DNA of 64,000 nt from Cellulomonas uda (GTDB taxonomy: Bacteria; Actinomycetota; Actinomycetes; Actinomycetales; Cellulomonadaceae), in assembly GCF_006538705.1 (NCBI RefSeq), contig NZ_BJLP01000006.1:1-64000 (forward strand), in the 5' to 3' direction. This document shows positions 1-11,586 of the stretch, piece after piece; the first letter of the stretch is position 1; each line of letters starts with the position of its first letter. The position numbers and the translations under genes were made by a program. Below the pieces are notes generated by a model, which was not told the DNA's origin, did not search any database, and was given only the letters and a program-made list of their open reading frames with translations.

Positions 1-31
1 GGGCACGCGCCCAGGTTACCCGCGCGTGCCC
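1..31 (-). terminator. Hairpin terminator of the cellulase gene
   Basis: Perfect 10-bp inverted repeat (1-10 with 22-31) and an 11-base loop, about 45 bases past the cellulase stop codon. No T-run follows, as is usual in very GC-rich actinobacteria. The stem could extend beyond the window edge. Confidence 0.6.
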
Positions 32-75
32 ACCGACCCGCCGCGTCTACCAGCGGGCGAGACGTCGTCGGCGCG

Positions 76-1260
76 TCACCCGCAGGTGAGCGCCAGGGAC
101 GACGGCGCGTTGCCCGTCCCGACGAACCCGAACGTCGTCGACGCGCCCGGTGCGAGCGAGCCGTTGTAGGACTCGTTCGCCACGACGAGCGACGAGCCCG
201 ACCCCGTCGACCGGCCGTTCCAGACGTTCTGGACGCCCGAGCCGGACGACAGCGTGCCGCGCACCGTCCACCCGGTGACGCCGCTCGACCCGGCCTTCAC
301 GGTGACGTTCGCCTGGAACCCGCCGCCCCACGACCCGACGAGCGCGTACGTCGCCGAGCACGAGCCGGACGAGCCGCCCGGCGGCGGCGTGGTCTGGGTA
401 GGCGGCGGGGTGGTCTGCGTCGGCGGCTGGCCGTTGCCCGTGACCGAGAAGTCCGTCACCGCCAGACCCGTCCCGCCGATCCACGGCTCGAAGCCCGCCT
501 GGACGCTCGTAAGGTACCAGGACGACTGCCCGTAGCCGCGCGCGAGCATGTCGTCGAAGAACGTCTTGACCGAGAAGCTCACGGAGCCGGCCGTCGAGGT
601 GCGCACGTAGGAGACGACGTTCCAGCCGGTGTTGCCGAACCACACGTCCCACGTCGAGCCCGCGAGGTTCACGGTGGCCACCTTCGAGCCGATCGGCTGG
701 ATCGACCCCTGCCGGTTGAGCCAGATCATCAGCTCCGCGCCGTCGTTCTGGCCCGTCGTCGCGCTCGGTTGCGACCGGTGGAACCAGATGTCGTACGCCG
801 CGTCGTACGTGCCGCTCGACGGGTACGTCATCGACACGCTCGTCTGGATCGACGCGAACCGCGAGTCGGACACCCGCACGCCGTTCGGGCCGATGACCTC
901 TGAGCTCGAGCACGTGCCGTAGTGGCAGCCCGCGTAGATCGTCGGGTAGGACTTCGGGGCGCCGTTCGTCGCGGTCTGCCCGTCGGCGCGCGTGATGCGG
1001 AAGCCCCGGTCGTTGACCGAGATGCACTGCGTCGCGCTCGTGCCCCAGCGGTTGTTCCCGACGACGTAGCGGCCACCCTGGACGGTCGTCGTGCCGTACT
1101 GCTCGCAGATCTCGGTGTCCGCCGCGGCCGGCTGGGCCGTCGCGAGCGTGAGCAGCGCCAGCAGCGCGGCGAGCGCGACCGAGGCGGCCAGCAGACGTGG
1201 GCTGCGACGTGGAAGTGGGCTGATTCGTGGAGCGGGGCTGAGTCGTGGACTGCGGCTCAT
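76..1260 (-). CDS. Secreted GH12 endoglucanase with C-terminal CBM2
   Basis: Extracellular beta-1,4-glucanase expected to cut internal bonds of cellulose or mixed-linkage glucan. A signal peptide is visible: Arg-rich n-region, hydrophobic core about residues 22-42, and an Ala-rich cleavage region near 45-47. The GH12 domain spans about 50-276, a Thr/Pro linker 280-299 and a CBM2 301-394. By family pattern the nucleophile is Glu176 (in AELMIW) and the acid/base Glu258 (in GFEPW). Cys301/Cys393 close the CBM2, and Trp311, Trp331 and Trp347 match its cellulose-binding aromatic positions. The ATG start has GGAAGGA seven bases upstream. The n-region is odd, built of six-residue units of the kind SPxPRx. 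The gene appears monocistronic with a hairpin behind it. No CelR-type palindrome (TGGGAGCGCTCCCA) is visible upstream, so its control is unclear. Confidence 0.93.
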   Translation of the reverse strand: MSRSPRLSPAPRISPLPRRSPRLLAASVALAALLALLTLATAQPAAADTEICEQYGTTTVQGGRYVVGNNRWGTSATQCISVNDRGFRITRADGQTATNGAPKSYPTIYAGCHYGTCSSSEVIGPNGVRVSDSRFASIQTSVSMTYPSSGTYDAAYDIWFHRSQPSATTGQNDGAELMIWLNRQGSIQPIGSKVATVNLAGSTWDVWFGNTGWNVVSYVRTSTAGSVSFSVKTFFDDMLARGYGQSSWYLTSVQAGFEPWIGGTGLAVTDFSVTGNGQPPTQTTPPPTQTTPPPGGSSGSCSATYALVGSWGGGFQANVTVKAGSSGVTGWTVRGTLSSGSGVQNVWNGRSTGSGSSLVVANESYNGSLAPGASTTFGFVGTGNAPSSLALTCG

Positions 1261-1343
1261 GGAGGAGTCCTTCCGTGTGACGCCCGCCGTGCACGGTGCC
1301 CGGAGACCGGTCCCCGACGGCGGTGTCGGGGCGCGGCGGACGC

Positions 1344-1361
1344 TCGGACCAACAGGTCCGA
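1344..1361. promoter_or_regulatory. Short perfect hairpin between sigma gene and cellulase
   Basis: TCGGACC and GGTCCGA flank an AACA tetraloop in the 142-base gap between the sigma-factor stop and the cellulase start. A looser CCCCGAC/GTCGGGG pair lies at 1312-1331. Either could end the sigma operon or serve as an operator for the cellulase. No recognisable promoter hexamers were found. Confidence 0.35.
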
Positions 1362-1402
1362 GACAAGCACCGCCGCACCCCGACCGCGGGACCCGGAATC
1401 GT

Positions 1403-1996
1403 TTAGCGCGACGCCGCCGCGCCGTCCGCCTCGAGCACGGCCCGCAGCCGCCCGCGCGCCCGCGACAGCCGCTGTCGCGCAGCCGCGGGCGTCAGGTCGA
1501 GCACCGTCGCGATCTGGTCGCCGGTCAGCCCGTCCCACGCGTCGAGCCGCAGGATCTCCTGGTCCGGCTCCGACAGGCGCGCGAGGGCGTCCCGCACCTG
1601 CTCGCCCACCTCGCTGCCGGGCCGCTGCGCCGCACGCACGACGATCTCGTCGCGCAGCCGTCGCACCAGCGCGTCGCGCCGTCGCGCGGCCCGTGCGCCG
1701 TTCGCCAGCGTGAGCCGCGCGACCCCGATCATCCAGGCGAGCGCCTCGTCGTCGTCCGACGGCACGTCGTCGCGGCGACGCCACACCGTCGCGAGCGTCT
1801 GCGAGAACAGGTCCGCGGCGTCCTCCCGGTGCCGCACGCGCCGCGCGAGGTAGCCCAGCACGCGCGGCCCGAACGTCCGCACGAGCACCGTGACCCGGTC
1901 GTCGGAGCGGGTCACGGCTGCGACCGGGGTCGCCGCCCGCTCGGTGCCATCGATCTCGTCTCGCGGCGCCACCAGGTGGCTGACCTGCGCACTCAC
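1403..1996 (-). CDS. ECF-type sigma-70 family RNA polymerase sigma factor
   Basis: Alternative sigma factor of 197 residues that would direct RNA polymerase to a small regulon. Sigma region 2 lies at about residues 35-80 (the stretch with YLARRVRHREDAADLFSQTL, binding core polymerase and the -10) and region 4 at about 130-190, with the helix-turn-helix around LTGDQIATVLDLTPAAARQ. There is no region 3 or 1.1, as in ECF sigma factors. The GTG start overlaps the upstream stop codon by 4 bases, so the two genes should be co-translated. The order is unusual: the membrane protein gene comes first. Its target promoters cannot be read from sequence alone. The sub-family is not assigned. Confidence 0.85.
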   Translation of the reverse strand: MSAQVSHLVAPRDEIDGTERAATPVAAVTRSDDRVTVLVRTFGPRVLGYLARRVRHREDAADLFSQTLATVWRRRDDVPSDDDEALAWMIGVARLTLANGARAARRRDALVRRLRDEIVVRAAQRPGSEVGEQVRDALARLSEPDQEILRLDAWDGLTGDQIATVLDLTPAAARQRLSRARGRLRAVLEADGAAASR

Positions 1997-2823
1997 CGGC
2001 CGTCCCCCGCGAGGCCGGCTCCCGCGGGGTCGAGCCCCGGGAGCTCGTCGGTCGTGGCGGGGTCGCCGTCCGCGCCGATCCGCTCGACGAAGTCCGCGAC
2101 CCCGTTCGCCTCGAGGTCCTGGAGCATCGCAGCCGCGTCACCCGCGCGCACGTCGGCGACGAGCCGCTCCCGGCCCTTCCACGACTCCTCCTCCCACGCC
2201 CACCGCGTCGCCTCGAGCGCCGCCTCCCACGCGTCGAGCGCGCGAGCGGCCGACACGTCGTCGCCCGCCGCGCGGGCAGCGAACCACTGCGCCTGCCACG
2301 CGGCGCCCGCGACCGAGTGCAGGGAGGCCGTGATGCCGTCGGCGGACGTCACGCTCGGCTCGTCGACGGGCACGGGCAGGACGTACGCCGCGACCTCGTC
2401 CCAGGTCAGCCACGCCGGCAGCGGCTCGTCGCGCGGTGCGAGCGACGCGACCACCGCCGGGGCGTCGGGGTGCGACAGGTCGAGCATCTCGGACGTGTCG
2501 GTGCCGCTCTCGTTCCGGTACGTCACGCCGTCGACCACCAGCAGACCGTCGGGCGTGCCGCCCGCGTGCTCGCCGGTCCACGCACCCGACGCGACCCCCG
2601 CCGCCGTGAGCGCGAGGGCCACCGCGGTACCGGTGCCCGCGACGGCCCAGCGCCGCGCGTGGCGCAGCGGCAGGCGGGTCACCGGGGCGGGAGCGCGGTC
2701 GGCCGTCGCGTGCCGGGCCACGAGCGGGGCCAGCACGTCGTCGAGGTCCGGGGCGGACCACGGGTCCGCGGCCGCGAGGCGGGCGCGCAGGTCGTCGTCG
2801 GTCAGGGGCTCGTGCAGCGTCAT
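1993..2823 (-). CDS. Membrane-anchored hypothetical protein, possible anti-sigma factor
   Basis: A 276-residue protein with one clear membrane segment at about residues 57-78, a short cytoplasmic N-terminus (about 55 residues) and a long acidic, Trp-rich C-terminal part presumably outside the membrane. I recognise no catalytic motif. One membrane span next to an ECF sigma factor and a 4-base overlap with it make an anti-sigma or signal-sensing role likely, but no zinc-binding HxxxCxxC anti-sigma motif is present, so this is inference. The ATG start is fixed by AGGAGGA at 2831-2837 (reverse complement). Upstream open frame toward position 3300 is a shadow of other genes. Confidence 0.7.
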   Translation of the reverse strand: MTLHEPLTDDDLRARLAAADPWSAPDLDDVLAPLVARHATADRAPAPVTRLPLRHARRWAVAGTGTAVALALTAAGVASGAWTGEHAGGTPDGLLVVDGVTYRNESGTDTSEMLDLSHPDAPAVVASLAPRDEPLPAWLTWDEVAAYVLPVPVDEPSVTSADGITASLHSVAGAAWQAQWFAARAAGDDVSAARALDAWEAALEATRWAWEEESWKGRERLVADVRAGDAAAMLQDLEANGVADFVERIGADGDPATTDELPGLDPAGAGLAGDGR

Positions 2824-2834
2824 CGTCGGTTCCT

Positions 2835-2859
2835 CCTGTGGTCGGTCGTTCACCACAGG
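2835..2859 (-). promoter_or_regulatory. Inverted repeat abutting the ribosome-binding site of the sigma operon
   Basis: On the transcribed strand CCTGTGGT and ACCACAGG (8 bp, 9-base loop) lie immediately before, and share the AGG of, the Shine-Dalgarno of the membrane protein gene. This is either an operator or an RNA hairpin that could limit ribosome access. No protein is assigned. Confidence 0.45.
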
Positions 2860-2945
2860 GATGTCCGGGTTCGCGCCGCGTGTGACACGGGACCTCGACG
2901 ACCCTCTCGACACGCCGCCGGGAGGGGCGTCGGACGGGCCGCCGG

Positions 2946-3530
2946 TCAGCGCTTGCGACCGCGCGCGAGCGCGCGCATCGCCTGCCACCGGGACATGCCG
3001 ACGCTCGTCACCACGCCCGGCACCGCGGAGGCCTGCTCCGAGCCCAGCAGCAGGTCCTCGAGCACGGGCGGGGCGTCCGCGAGCACGAGCCCCGCGGGCA
3101 GCTCGTCGTCCCGTGCGCCACCGACCCACCGCGCCGCGGCGATCTGCCCCTCGCGGCGCGTCAGCAGGACGACCGGCGTCTGGCGCAGCAGCTGCGAGAT
3201 CGCGGCCGCGCCCGCGTCGGCGGCGGCCGGGTCCCGCAGGACCGCGACCGCGCCCACGGGCGTCGGGACCGCGTCGATCTCGACGTGCGCGATCGCGCAC
3301 GCGGCCGCGAGCGGCTCGGGCGCCGCGACCTGCGTCACGACGAGCGCGACGGTGGGCTCCTGCGCAGGGTCGTCGAGCAGCCCCGACAGGTCGTCGGGCA
3401 CGACGAGGTCGCCCAGGCCCTCGAGGTCGTCGCCGGTCGCCGCCGCCTCGTCCGAACCGCCCGACGTCGCGGGCTCGCGTGGCTCGTCGGGTCCGGCCTC
3501 ACCGGGACGCGGGGTCTGCGACGCGCTCAC
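2946..3530 (-). CDS. Conserved hypothetical protein of the his operon
   Basis: A 194-residue protein I do not recognise beyond its place: actinobacterial his operons often carry a gene like this just after hisB. The N-terminal 55 residues are acidic and low in complexity; residues about 60-170 look like a mixed alpha/beta domain with several hydrophobic strands (VALVV, VVLLTRR, GLVLAD), resembling a SseB-type fold by impression only. The C-terminus is basic (ARGRKR). There is no signal peptide or membrane span. The GTG start overlaps the hisB stop by 4 bases (GTGA), so it is co-translated with hisB. A link to histidine synthesis is inferred from context alone. Confidence 0.75.
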   Translation of the reverse strand: MSASQTPRPGEAGPDEPREPATSGGSDEAAATGDDLEGLGDLVVPDDLSGLLDDPAQEPTVALVVTQVAAPEPLAAACAIAHVEIDAVPTPVGAVAVLRDPAAADAGAAAISQLLRQTPVVLLTRREGQIAAARWVGGARDDELPAGLVLADAPPVLEDLLLGSEQASAVPGVVTSVGMSRWQAMRALARGRKR

Positions 3531-4156
3531 AGCGCGCCCTTCGTCGAGGGCACGCCCTCCACCCGGGGGTCGAGCTGGACGGCGAACCGCAGCGCCCGCG
3601 CCAGGGCCTTGAACTGGGCCTCGACGATGTGGTGCGGGTCGCGCCCCTCGAGCACCCGCACGTGGATCGAGAACGCCGCGTGGTGCGCGATCGACTCCAG
3701 CACGTGCCGCGTGAGCGAACCTGTGAAGTGGCCACCGATCAGGTGGTACTCCTGCCCGGGCGGCTCGCCGGTGTGCACGAGGTAGGGCCGCCCGGACACG
3801 TCGACCACCGCCTGCGCGAGCGCCTCGTCGAGCGGCACCAGCGCGTCGCCGAACCGCGAGATGCCGCGCTTGTCGCCGAGCGCCTCGCGCAGCGCCTCGC
3901 CGAGGCAGATCGCGACGTCCTCGACGGTGTGGTGCGCGTCGATGTGCGTGTCACCCGTCGCCTTGACCGTCAGGTCGATGAGCGAGTGCTTGCCGAGCGC
4001 GGTGAGCATGTGGTCGTAGAAGGGCACGGTCGTCGAGATGTCCGTGCGGCCCGTGCCGTCGAGGTCGAGCTCGACCACGACGCTCGACTCGCTCGTGGTG
4101 CGCTCGATGCGTGCCGTGCGGCGCGTCCGGCTCGAAGGGTCCGTCGAAGGGCTCAC
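3527..4156 (-). CDS. hisB: Imidazoleglycerol-phosphate dehydratase
   Basis: Dehydrates imidazoleglycerol phosphate to imidazoleacetol phosphate, the step before HisC, in the cytoplasm. The 209-residue length fits the stand-alone enzyme of actinobacteria and not the bifunctional enterobacterial HisB. Manganese-site signatures are visible: [31 protein letters not shown] in the first half and [13 protein letters not shown] plus [17 protein letters not shown] in the second; the two halves mirror each other as in the family. The chosen GTG overlaps the hisC stop by 4 bases; the open frame continues upstream only as a shadow of hisC. Confidence 0.96.
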   Translation of the reverse strand: MSPSTDPSSRTRRTARIERTTSESSVVVELDLDGTGRTDISTTVPFYDHMLTALGKHSLIDLTVKATGDTHIDAHHTVEDVAICLGEALREALGDKRGISRFGDALVPLDEALAQAVVDVSGRPYLVHTGEPPGQEYHLIGGHFTGSLTRHVLESIAHHAAFSIHVRVLEGRDPHHIVEAQFKALARALRFAVQLDPRVEGVPSTKGAL

Positions 4157-5280
4157 AGTCCTGCCACCTCCACCAGGGCGTCCTTGAACGCCTGCGTCTC
4201 GTCCGGGGTCCCGACCGACACCCGCAGCCATCCCGGCGGTCCGACCTCTCGGACCAGGACGCCACGGTCGAGCAGACCCTGCCACACCGCGCGCCGGTCG
4301 TCGAAGAGGCCGAACAGCACGAAGTTCGCGTCGGAGTCCGCGACCTGCAGCCCGCGCGCGCGCAGCCAGACGACGAGGGCGTCCCGCTCCTCGCGCAGCG
4401 CGCCGACCTGCGCCATCAGCTCCGCCGAGTGCGCGAGAGCGGCCCGCGCGACCGCCTGCGTGACCGCCGACAGGTGGTAGGGCAGCCGGACGACGCGCAA
4501 CGCGTCGACGAGCGCCGGCGCCGCGGCGAGGTAACCCACCCGGGCGCCCGCGAGACCGAACGCCTTGGACATCGTGCGGCTCACCGCGAGGTGCGGGTAC
4601 GCGGCCAGCAGCTCGAGCGCGGACGGCGTCCCGGTCCGCCGGAACTCGCCGTACGCCTCGTCGACGACGACGACGCAGCCGCCCGGGACCTGCGCGGCCG
4701 CGTCGAGCACCGCGCGGACGGTGTCGAGCGGCAGCGCCGTGCCCGTGGGGTTGTTCGGGCTCGCGAGCAGCACGACCGACGGCGCGTGCTCGGCGATCGC
4801 GGCCCGCGCGGCCCGCGGGTCGAGGCTGAAGTCCTCCGCGCGACGGCCCGCGACCCACTCCGTGCTCGTGTCGCGCGCGTACTCGGGGTACATCGAGTAC
4901 GTGGGCGCGAACGACAGCGCGGTGCGCCCCGGCCCGCCGAACGCCTGCAGCAGGTGCAGCATGACCTCGTTCGAGCCGTTCGCCGCCCAGATCTGCTCCG
5001 GGCCGAGAGCGACGCCCGACTCCGCGAGCAGGTACGCCGCCAGGTCCGAGCGCAGCGCCTCGAAGTCGCGGTCCGGGTACCGGTTCAGCCCGCGCGCCGC
5101 GTGCGCGACGGCCGCGGCGATGTCGGCCACGACCTCGTCGGACGGCGCGTACGGGTTCTCGTTGACGTTGAGCAGCACGGGCACGTCGAGCTGCGGCGCG
5201 CCGTACGGCTCGAGCCCCGCGAGCTCGGGCCGGATCGGCAGGCGCTGCGCGCCGGACGTGCTGGTCGACAGGTCGGTCAC
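4153..5280 (-). CDS. hisC: Histidinol-phosphate aminotransferase
   Basis: PLP-dependent class II aminotransferase that makes histidinol phosphate from imidazoleacetol phosphate and glutamate; 375 residues, the usual length. Visible signatures are [11 protein letters not shown] near the N-terminus, [27 protein letters not shown] and the PLP-lysine motif [17 protein letters not shown]. The GTG at 5278-5280 is chosen because a -10-like TAGGAT ends exactly 7 bases before it and the protein then begins at the family's usual place. A GTG 57 bases further upstream would add residues with a rare AGG codon and no ribosome-binding site. The gene lies 63 bases after hisD, so it may be transcribed both with hisD and from its own leaderless promoter. 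Confidence 0.95.
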   Translation of the reverse strand: MTDLSTSTSGAQRLPIRPELAGLEPYGAPQLDVPVLLNVNENPYAPSDEVVADIAAAVAHAARGLNRYPDRDFEALRSDLAAYLLAESGVALGPEQIWAANGSNEVMLHLLQAFGGPGRTALSFAPTYSMYPEYARDTSTEWVAGRRAEDFSLDPRAARAAIAEHAPSVVLLASPNNPTGTALPLDTVRAVLDAAAQVPGGCVVVVDEAYGEFRRTGTPSALELLAAYPHLAVSRTMSKAFGLAGARVGYLAAAPALVDALRVVRLPYHLSAVTQAVARAALAHSAELMAQVGALREERDALVVWLRARGLQVADSDANFVLFGLFDDRRAVWQGLLDRGVLVREVGPPGWLRVSVGTPDETQAFKDALVEVAGL

Positions 5281-5287
5281 GGCGGCG

Positions 5288-5293
5288 ATCCTA
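5288..5293 (-). promoter_or_regulatory. Predicted leaderless -10 element of hisC
   Basis: TAGGAT on the reverse strand, 7 bases before the GTG, with no Shine-Dalgarno between. The -35 region is weak. Confidence 0.5.
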
Positions 5294-5343
5294 GGCCGAC
5301 CGCCCCCGGGCCGGTCGGCGCGGTCCACGGCGCCCACCGGCGC

Positions 5344-6666
5344 TCAGAACCGCGCCCGCACGGCGTCGCCGTGCGCGGGCAGACCCTCGGCGTCCGCGAA
5401 CGCGACGATGCGGTCCGCCACGGCCCCGAGCGCGTCCGCGTCGTACTCGATCACCTGGACCGCGCGCACGAACGAGTGCACGCCGAGCCCGCTCGTGAAG
5501 TGCGCGCAGCCACCGGTCGGCAGGACGTGGTTCGAACCCGCCATGTAGTCGCCGAGCGACACCGGCGAGAACGGTCCGACGAAGATCGCGCCCGCGCTCG
5601 TCACACGCTCCGCGACCGCCGCGGCGTCGGCGGTCTGGATCTCGAGGTGCTCCGCGCCGTACGCGTTCACCACCGCGAGCCCCGCCTCCAGGTCGTCGAC
5701 GAGCACGATCGCGGACTGGGTGCCGGACAGGGACGTCGCGACGCGCGCCCGGTGCGTCGTCGCCTCGACGAGGTCGACGAGCTTCGACTCGACCGCCCCC
5801 GCGAGCTCGATGCTGGGCGTGACGAGCACCGAGGCCGCGAGCGGGTCGTGCTCCGCCTGGCTGATGAGGTCCGCCGCGACGTGCACGGGGTCGGCCGTGC
5901 CGTCGGCGAGGACGGCGATCTCGGTGGGACCGGCCTCGGAGTCGATGCCGACCACCCCGCGCACGAGCCGCTTCGCGGCCGCGACGTAGACGTTGCCCGG
6001 GCCCGTCACGACGTCGACCGGCTCGCACAGCACGTCGCCGTCCGCCGCGGTCTCGCCGACCGCGCCGTACGCGAACATGGCGACCGCCTGCGCGCCGCCC
6101 ACGGCGTACACCTCGTCGACGCCGAGCAGCGCGCACGTCGCCAGGACCGTGGCGTCCGGCAGCCCGCCCCGGTCCTTCTGCGGCGGGCTCGCGACAGCGA
6201 GCGCACCCACGCCGGCCTCCTGCGCCGCGACCACGTTCATCACGACGGACGACGGGTAGACCGCGAGACCGCCCGGCACGTACAGACCGACGCGCCGCAC
6301 CGGGATCCAGCGCTGCCGCACCTGCGCGCCCGGGGCCACCTCGACCGTGAAGTCGGTGGGCCGCTGCGCGGCGTGCACCGTCCGGACGCGGACGATCGTC
6401 TCCTCGAGCGCGGCGCGGACCTGCGGGTCGAGCTGGTCGAGCGCGTCCGCGAGCGCCTGCGCGGGGACCCGCAGGTACTCGGGCCGCACGCCGTCGAACC
6501 GCTCGGCGAGGTCGCGCAGCGCAGCGGCACCCTGGTCCCGGACCGCCTCGAGGATCGGCGCGACCTGCGCGCCGGCGTGCTCCACGTCGACCTCCGCGCG
6601 GGGCAGCTCGGCGAGGAGCTCACGTCGGGACAGCGTGCGACCACGCAGGTCGATGCGGGAGATCAT
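5344..6666 (-). CDS. hisD: Histidinol dehydrogenase
   Basis: Zinc enzyme that oxidises histidinol to histidine with two NAD+ in the last two steps of the pathway; 440 residues, full length. Family stretches seen include [61 protein letters not shown] (zinc/substrate region), [18 protein letters not shown] and the C-terminal [10 protein letters not shown]. It opens the his operon (hisD-hisC-hisB-hypothetical). The ATG is 7 bases from a TAGACT -10 element and lacks a ribosome-binding site, so the mRNA is predicted leaderless. The long open frame upstream of this ATG has no family similarity. Confidence 0.96.
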   Translation of the reverse strand: MISRIDLRGRTLSRRELLAELPRAEVDVEHAGAQVAPILEAVRDQGAAALRDLAERFDGVRPEYLRVPAQALADALDQLDPQVRAALEETIVRVRTVHAAQRPTDFTVEVAPGAQVRQRWIPVRRVGLYVPGGLAVYPSSVVMNVVAAQEAGVGALAVASPPQKDRGGLPDATVLATCALLGVDEVYAVGGAQAVAMFAYGAVGETAADGDVLCEPVDVVTGPGNVYVAAAKRLVRGVVGIDSEAGPTEIAVLADGTADPVHVAADLISQAEHDPLAASVLVTPSIELAGAVESKLVDLVEATTHRARVATSLSGTQSAIVLVDDLEAGLAVVNAYGAEHLEIQTADAAAVAERVTSAGAIFVGPFSPVSLGDYMAGSNHVLPTGGCAHFTSGLGVHSFVRAVQVIEYDADALGAVADRIVAFADAEGLPAHGDAVRARF

Positions 6667-6673
6667 GCCCCCG

Positions 6674-6679
6674 AGTCTA
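6674..6679 (-). promoter_or_regulatory. Predicted leaderless -10 element of hisD
   Basis: TAGACT on the reverse strand, 7 bases before the ATG. The surrounding 18 bases, GCGCGACCTAGACTCGGG, are identical to those before dnaE at about 11539-11556. Confidence 0.55.
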
Positions 6680-6705
6680 GGTCGCGCGCGGTGCCGCGTC
6701 GGGGC

Positions 6706-6750
6706 CGTCCGGGCTGCGGTCGTCCGGGCTGCGGTCGTCCGGGCTGCGGT
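6706..6750. repeat. Three perfect 15-bp tandem repeats
   Basis: CGTCCGGGCTGCGGT is repeated three times without mismatch in the short gap upstream of hisD, the last copy running into the stop codon of the SRPBCC gene. It is probably a slippage product; it sits between that stop and the hisD promoter. Confidence 0.9.
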
Positions 6751-7274
6751 CAGACGTCGTAGCGCGCGCGACGCTCGTCGTACAGCGCGTCCCAGGCCCG
6801 AACGGGCCGTCCGGCGCGGTCGTCGTCGAGCTGGTCGAGCACGACGTGCCAACCGCCGCCGTAGCCGCGGGCGGCGGCGGGCTCGAGACCCGTGTGGACG
6901 AGCGTGAGCACGGCCCCGTCACCGGCCGCCTCGAGCTGCGCCCGCACGTGCGACGTCCGCTCACCGGGGAAGGACCATGTGAGCTCCAGCACGTGAGGCG
7001 GCTCGCACACGAGCACGTCGCCGTGCGCGACGTCGTCCGCGTCGGGGTGGTCCTCTCCCATGCGCAGCTCGTAGGAGCCGCCGGCCCGCAGGTCGCCGTG
7101 CAGCGCGCCGAGCCACCGGCGGGCACGCGCCGGTTCCGTGATCGCCGACCACAGGTCCTCGGGCGTGCAGGGGTAGCGGCGCCGGAACTCGACGCGCGCG
7201 CCCTCCGCGTCGACGTGCACGGTGCCGTCCGGGCCGAGTGCCTCCGGCGTCGGGTTGCCGGGTGTGCGTGTCAT
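6750..7274 (-). CDS. SRPBCC/AHSA1-type ligand-binding domain protein
   Basis: A 174-residue START-like (AHSA1/SRPBCC) protein, a helix-grip fold that holds small hydrophobic ligands. Seen: the N-terminal strand [20 protein letters not shown], the [19 protein letters not shown] turn, the strand with HVLELTWSF, and the C-terminal helix [12 protein letters not shown] typical of the family. It starts with ATG overlapping the stop of the upstream ArsR-type repressor by 4 bases, a very common gene pair in actinobacteria. The ligand is unknown. Expression should follow the repressor's operator upstream. Confidence 0.87.
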   Translation of the reverse strand: MTRTPGNPTPEALGPDGTVHVDAEGARVEFRRRYPCTPEDLWSAITEPARARRWLGALHGDLRAGGSYELRMGEDHPDADDVAHGDVLVCEPPHVLELTWSFPGERTSHVRAQLEAAGDGAVLTLVHTGLEPAAARGYGGGWHVVLDQLDDDRAGRPVRAWDALYDERRARYDV

Positions 7275-7654
7275 GCGTCCTCCTCGTGCGGTGTGGTGGT
7301 GGGGCGCGCCGCGCGCGTGTCGTCGCGGACCCGTGTCTCGCGTCGTCCCCGGGCGACCTCGGTCGCGAGCGCGTCGAGGCGCGGCCGCCACGCCCGGACG
7401 AGGTCGTCGGCCCAGCGCGCCACCTCGTCGACGGCCTGCGGCCGCAGCGCGTAGAGGCGGACCGTCCCGCGCGGACGGGACTCGACCAGACCGGCCTCGC
7501 GCAGGACGCGCAGGTGCCGGGACACCGCGGGCTGGCTGATCCCGAACTCGTCGCCGACGGCCGTGGCGAGGTCGCCGGCCGGCCGCTCGCCCGTGCTGAC
7601 GAGCTCCACCAGGCGGCGGCGGACCGGGTCGCCGAGCGCGTCCATCGGGTGCAT
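7271..7654 (-). CDS. ArsR-family transcriptional repressor
   Basis: Winged-helix repressor of 127 residues. The helix-turn-helix is at about residues 30-60 (FGISQPAVSRHLRVLREAGLV) followed by the wing (RPRGTVRLYALR). It has no metal-binding ELCVCDL cysteine motif, so it is of the non-metal ArsR kind usually paired with SRPBCC proteins and probably controls its own operon. The ATG is preceded, 6 bases upstream, by a -10-like AAATAT with TTGCGT 17 bases further; a second ATG three codons on (7643-7645) is possible, with GGCGGG eight bases ahead. A perfect palindrome lies inside the promoter. Confidence 0.88.
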   Translation of the reverse strand: MHPMDALGDPVRRRLVELVSTGERPAGDLATAVGDEFGISQPAVSRHLRVLREAGLVESRPRGTVRLYALRPQAVDEVARWADDLVRAWRPRLDALATEVARGRRETRVRDDTRAARPTTTPHEEDA

Positions 7655-7660
7655 CCCGCC

Positions 7661-7689
7661 ATATTTGCACGACGCGTTATATAACGCAA
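7661..7689 (-). promoter_or_regulatory. ArsR-pair promoter with internal palindromic operator
   Basis: -35 TTGCGT (7684-7689), 17-base spacer and -10 AAATAT (7661-7666) on the reverse strand. The perfect 14-bp palindrome GCGTTATATAACGC (7674-7687) fills the spacer, the classic site for steric repression. The local A/T richness stands out against its surroundings. The S4-domain gene on the other strand starts 47 bases away and may share the control. Confidence 0.7.
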
Positions 7690-7734
7690 TGGTGATATGT
7701 AGTCGCCCGCCGCGCCGTGCCGCACACTGGGCAC

Positions 7735-7947
7735 GTGGGTACCACCGACGAGCCGATCCGACTCGGCCAGTTCCTCAAGCTCGTGAACCTCGCCGAGTCC
7801 GGCGGGCACGCCCGCGCGCTGCTCGACGACGGCGCCGTCACGGTCAACGGCGAGCCGGAGACGCGCCGCGGCCGCCAGCTGCGGCCCGGCGACCAGGTCG
7901 AGGTCGACCTCCCCGGGGGCCCGCAGCGCGTGACCGTGGAGCTCTGA
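7735..7947 (+). CDS. Small S4-domain RNA-binding protein
   Basis: A 70-residue protein that is essentially one S4 RNA-binding domain: IRLGQFLKLVNLAESGGHARALLDDGAVTVNG is the two-helix RNA-binding face and the tail RRGRQLRPGDQVEV the terminal strand. It resembles the YaaA/RqcP-like single-S4 proteins that contact ribosomal or transfer RNA; the precise target is not evident. A GTG 18 bases upstream (7717) is an alternative start; neither has a convincing ribosome-binding site. It diverges from the ArsR pair and converges on dnaE, whose stop is only 23 bases past its own. Confidence 0.82.
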   Translation: MGTTDEPIRLGQFLKLVNLAESGGHARALLDDGAVTVNGEPETRRGRQLRPGDQVEVDLPGGPQRVTVEL

Positions 7948-7969
7948 GCCGGAACACCCGCCCCGGGGG

Positions 7970-11533
<3,564 letters not shown>

Positions 11534-11540
11534 GCGCCCG

Positions 11541-11546
11541 AGTCTA
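11541..11546 (-). promoter_or_regulatory. Predicted leaderless -10 element of dnaE
   Basis: TAGACT on the reverse strand, 7 bases before the first GTG. A small CCGGGG/CCCCGG hairpin (11554-11568) lies just upstream, in the -35 area. Confidence 0.5.
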
Positions 11547-11586
11547 GGTCGCGCCGGGGACACCCCGGCCGCCCGCGCCGGGCGAG

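Noticed and set aside
1261..1402. CelR-type operator for the cellulase
   Set aside because: No TGGGAGCGCTCCCA or near match is present; only unrelated hairpins.
1993..3300. 435-codon reading frame for the sigma-associated membrane protein
   Set aside because: Only the part from 2823 has a ribosome-binding site and a membrane-protein pattern; the upstream part is antisense or out-of-frame to the hypothetical gene and Arg/Pro-rich, typical of shadow frames.
1091..4480. 1129-codon forward frame and many other long antisense frames
   Set aside because: In DNA this GC-rich, frames opposite real genes stay open by chance; their translations are Arg/Ala/Pro-rich with no domain.
6706..6750. CRISPR-like repeats
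   Set aside because: The 15-bp units are directly adjacent with no spacers. The same holds for the repeats at 18780-18868 and 58305-58368.
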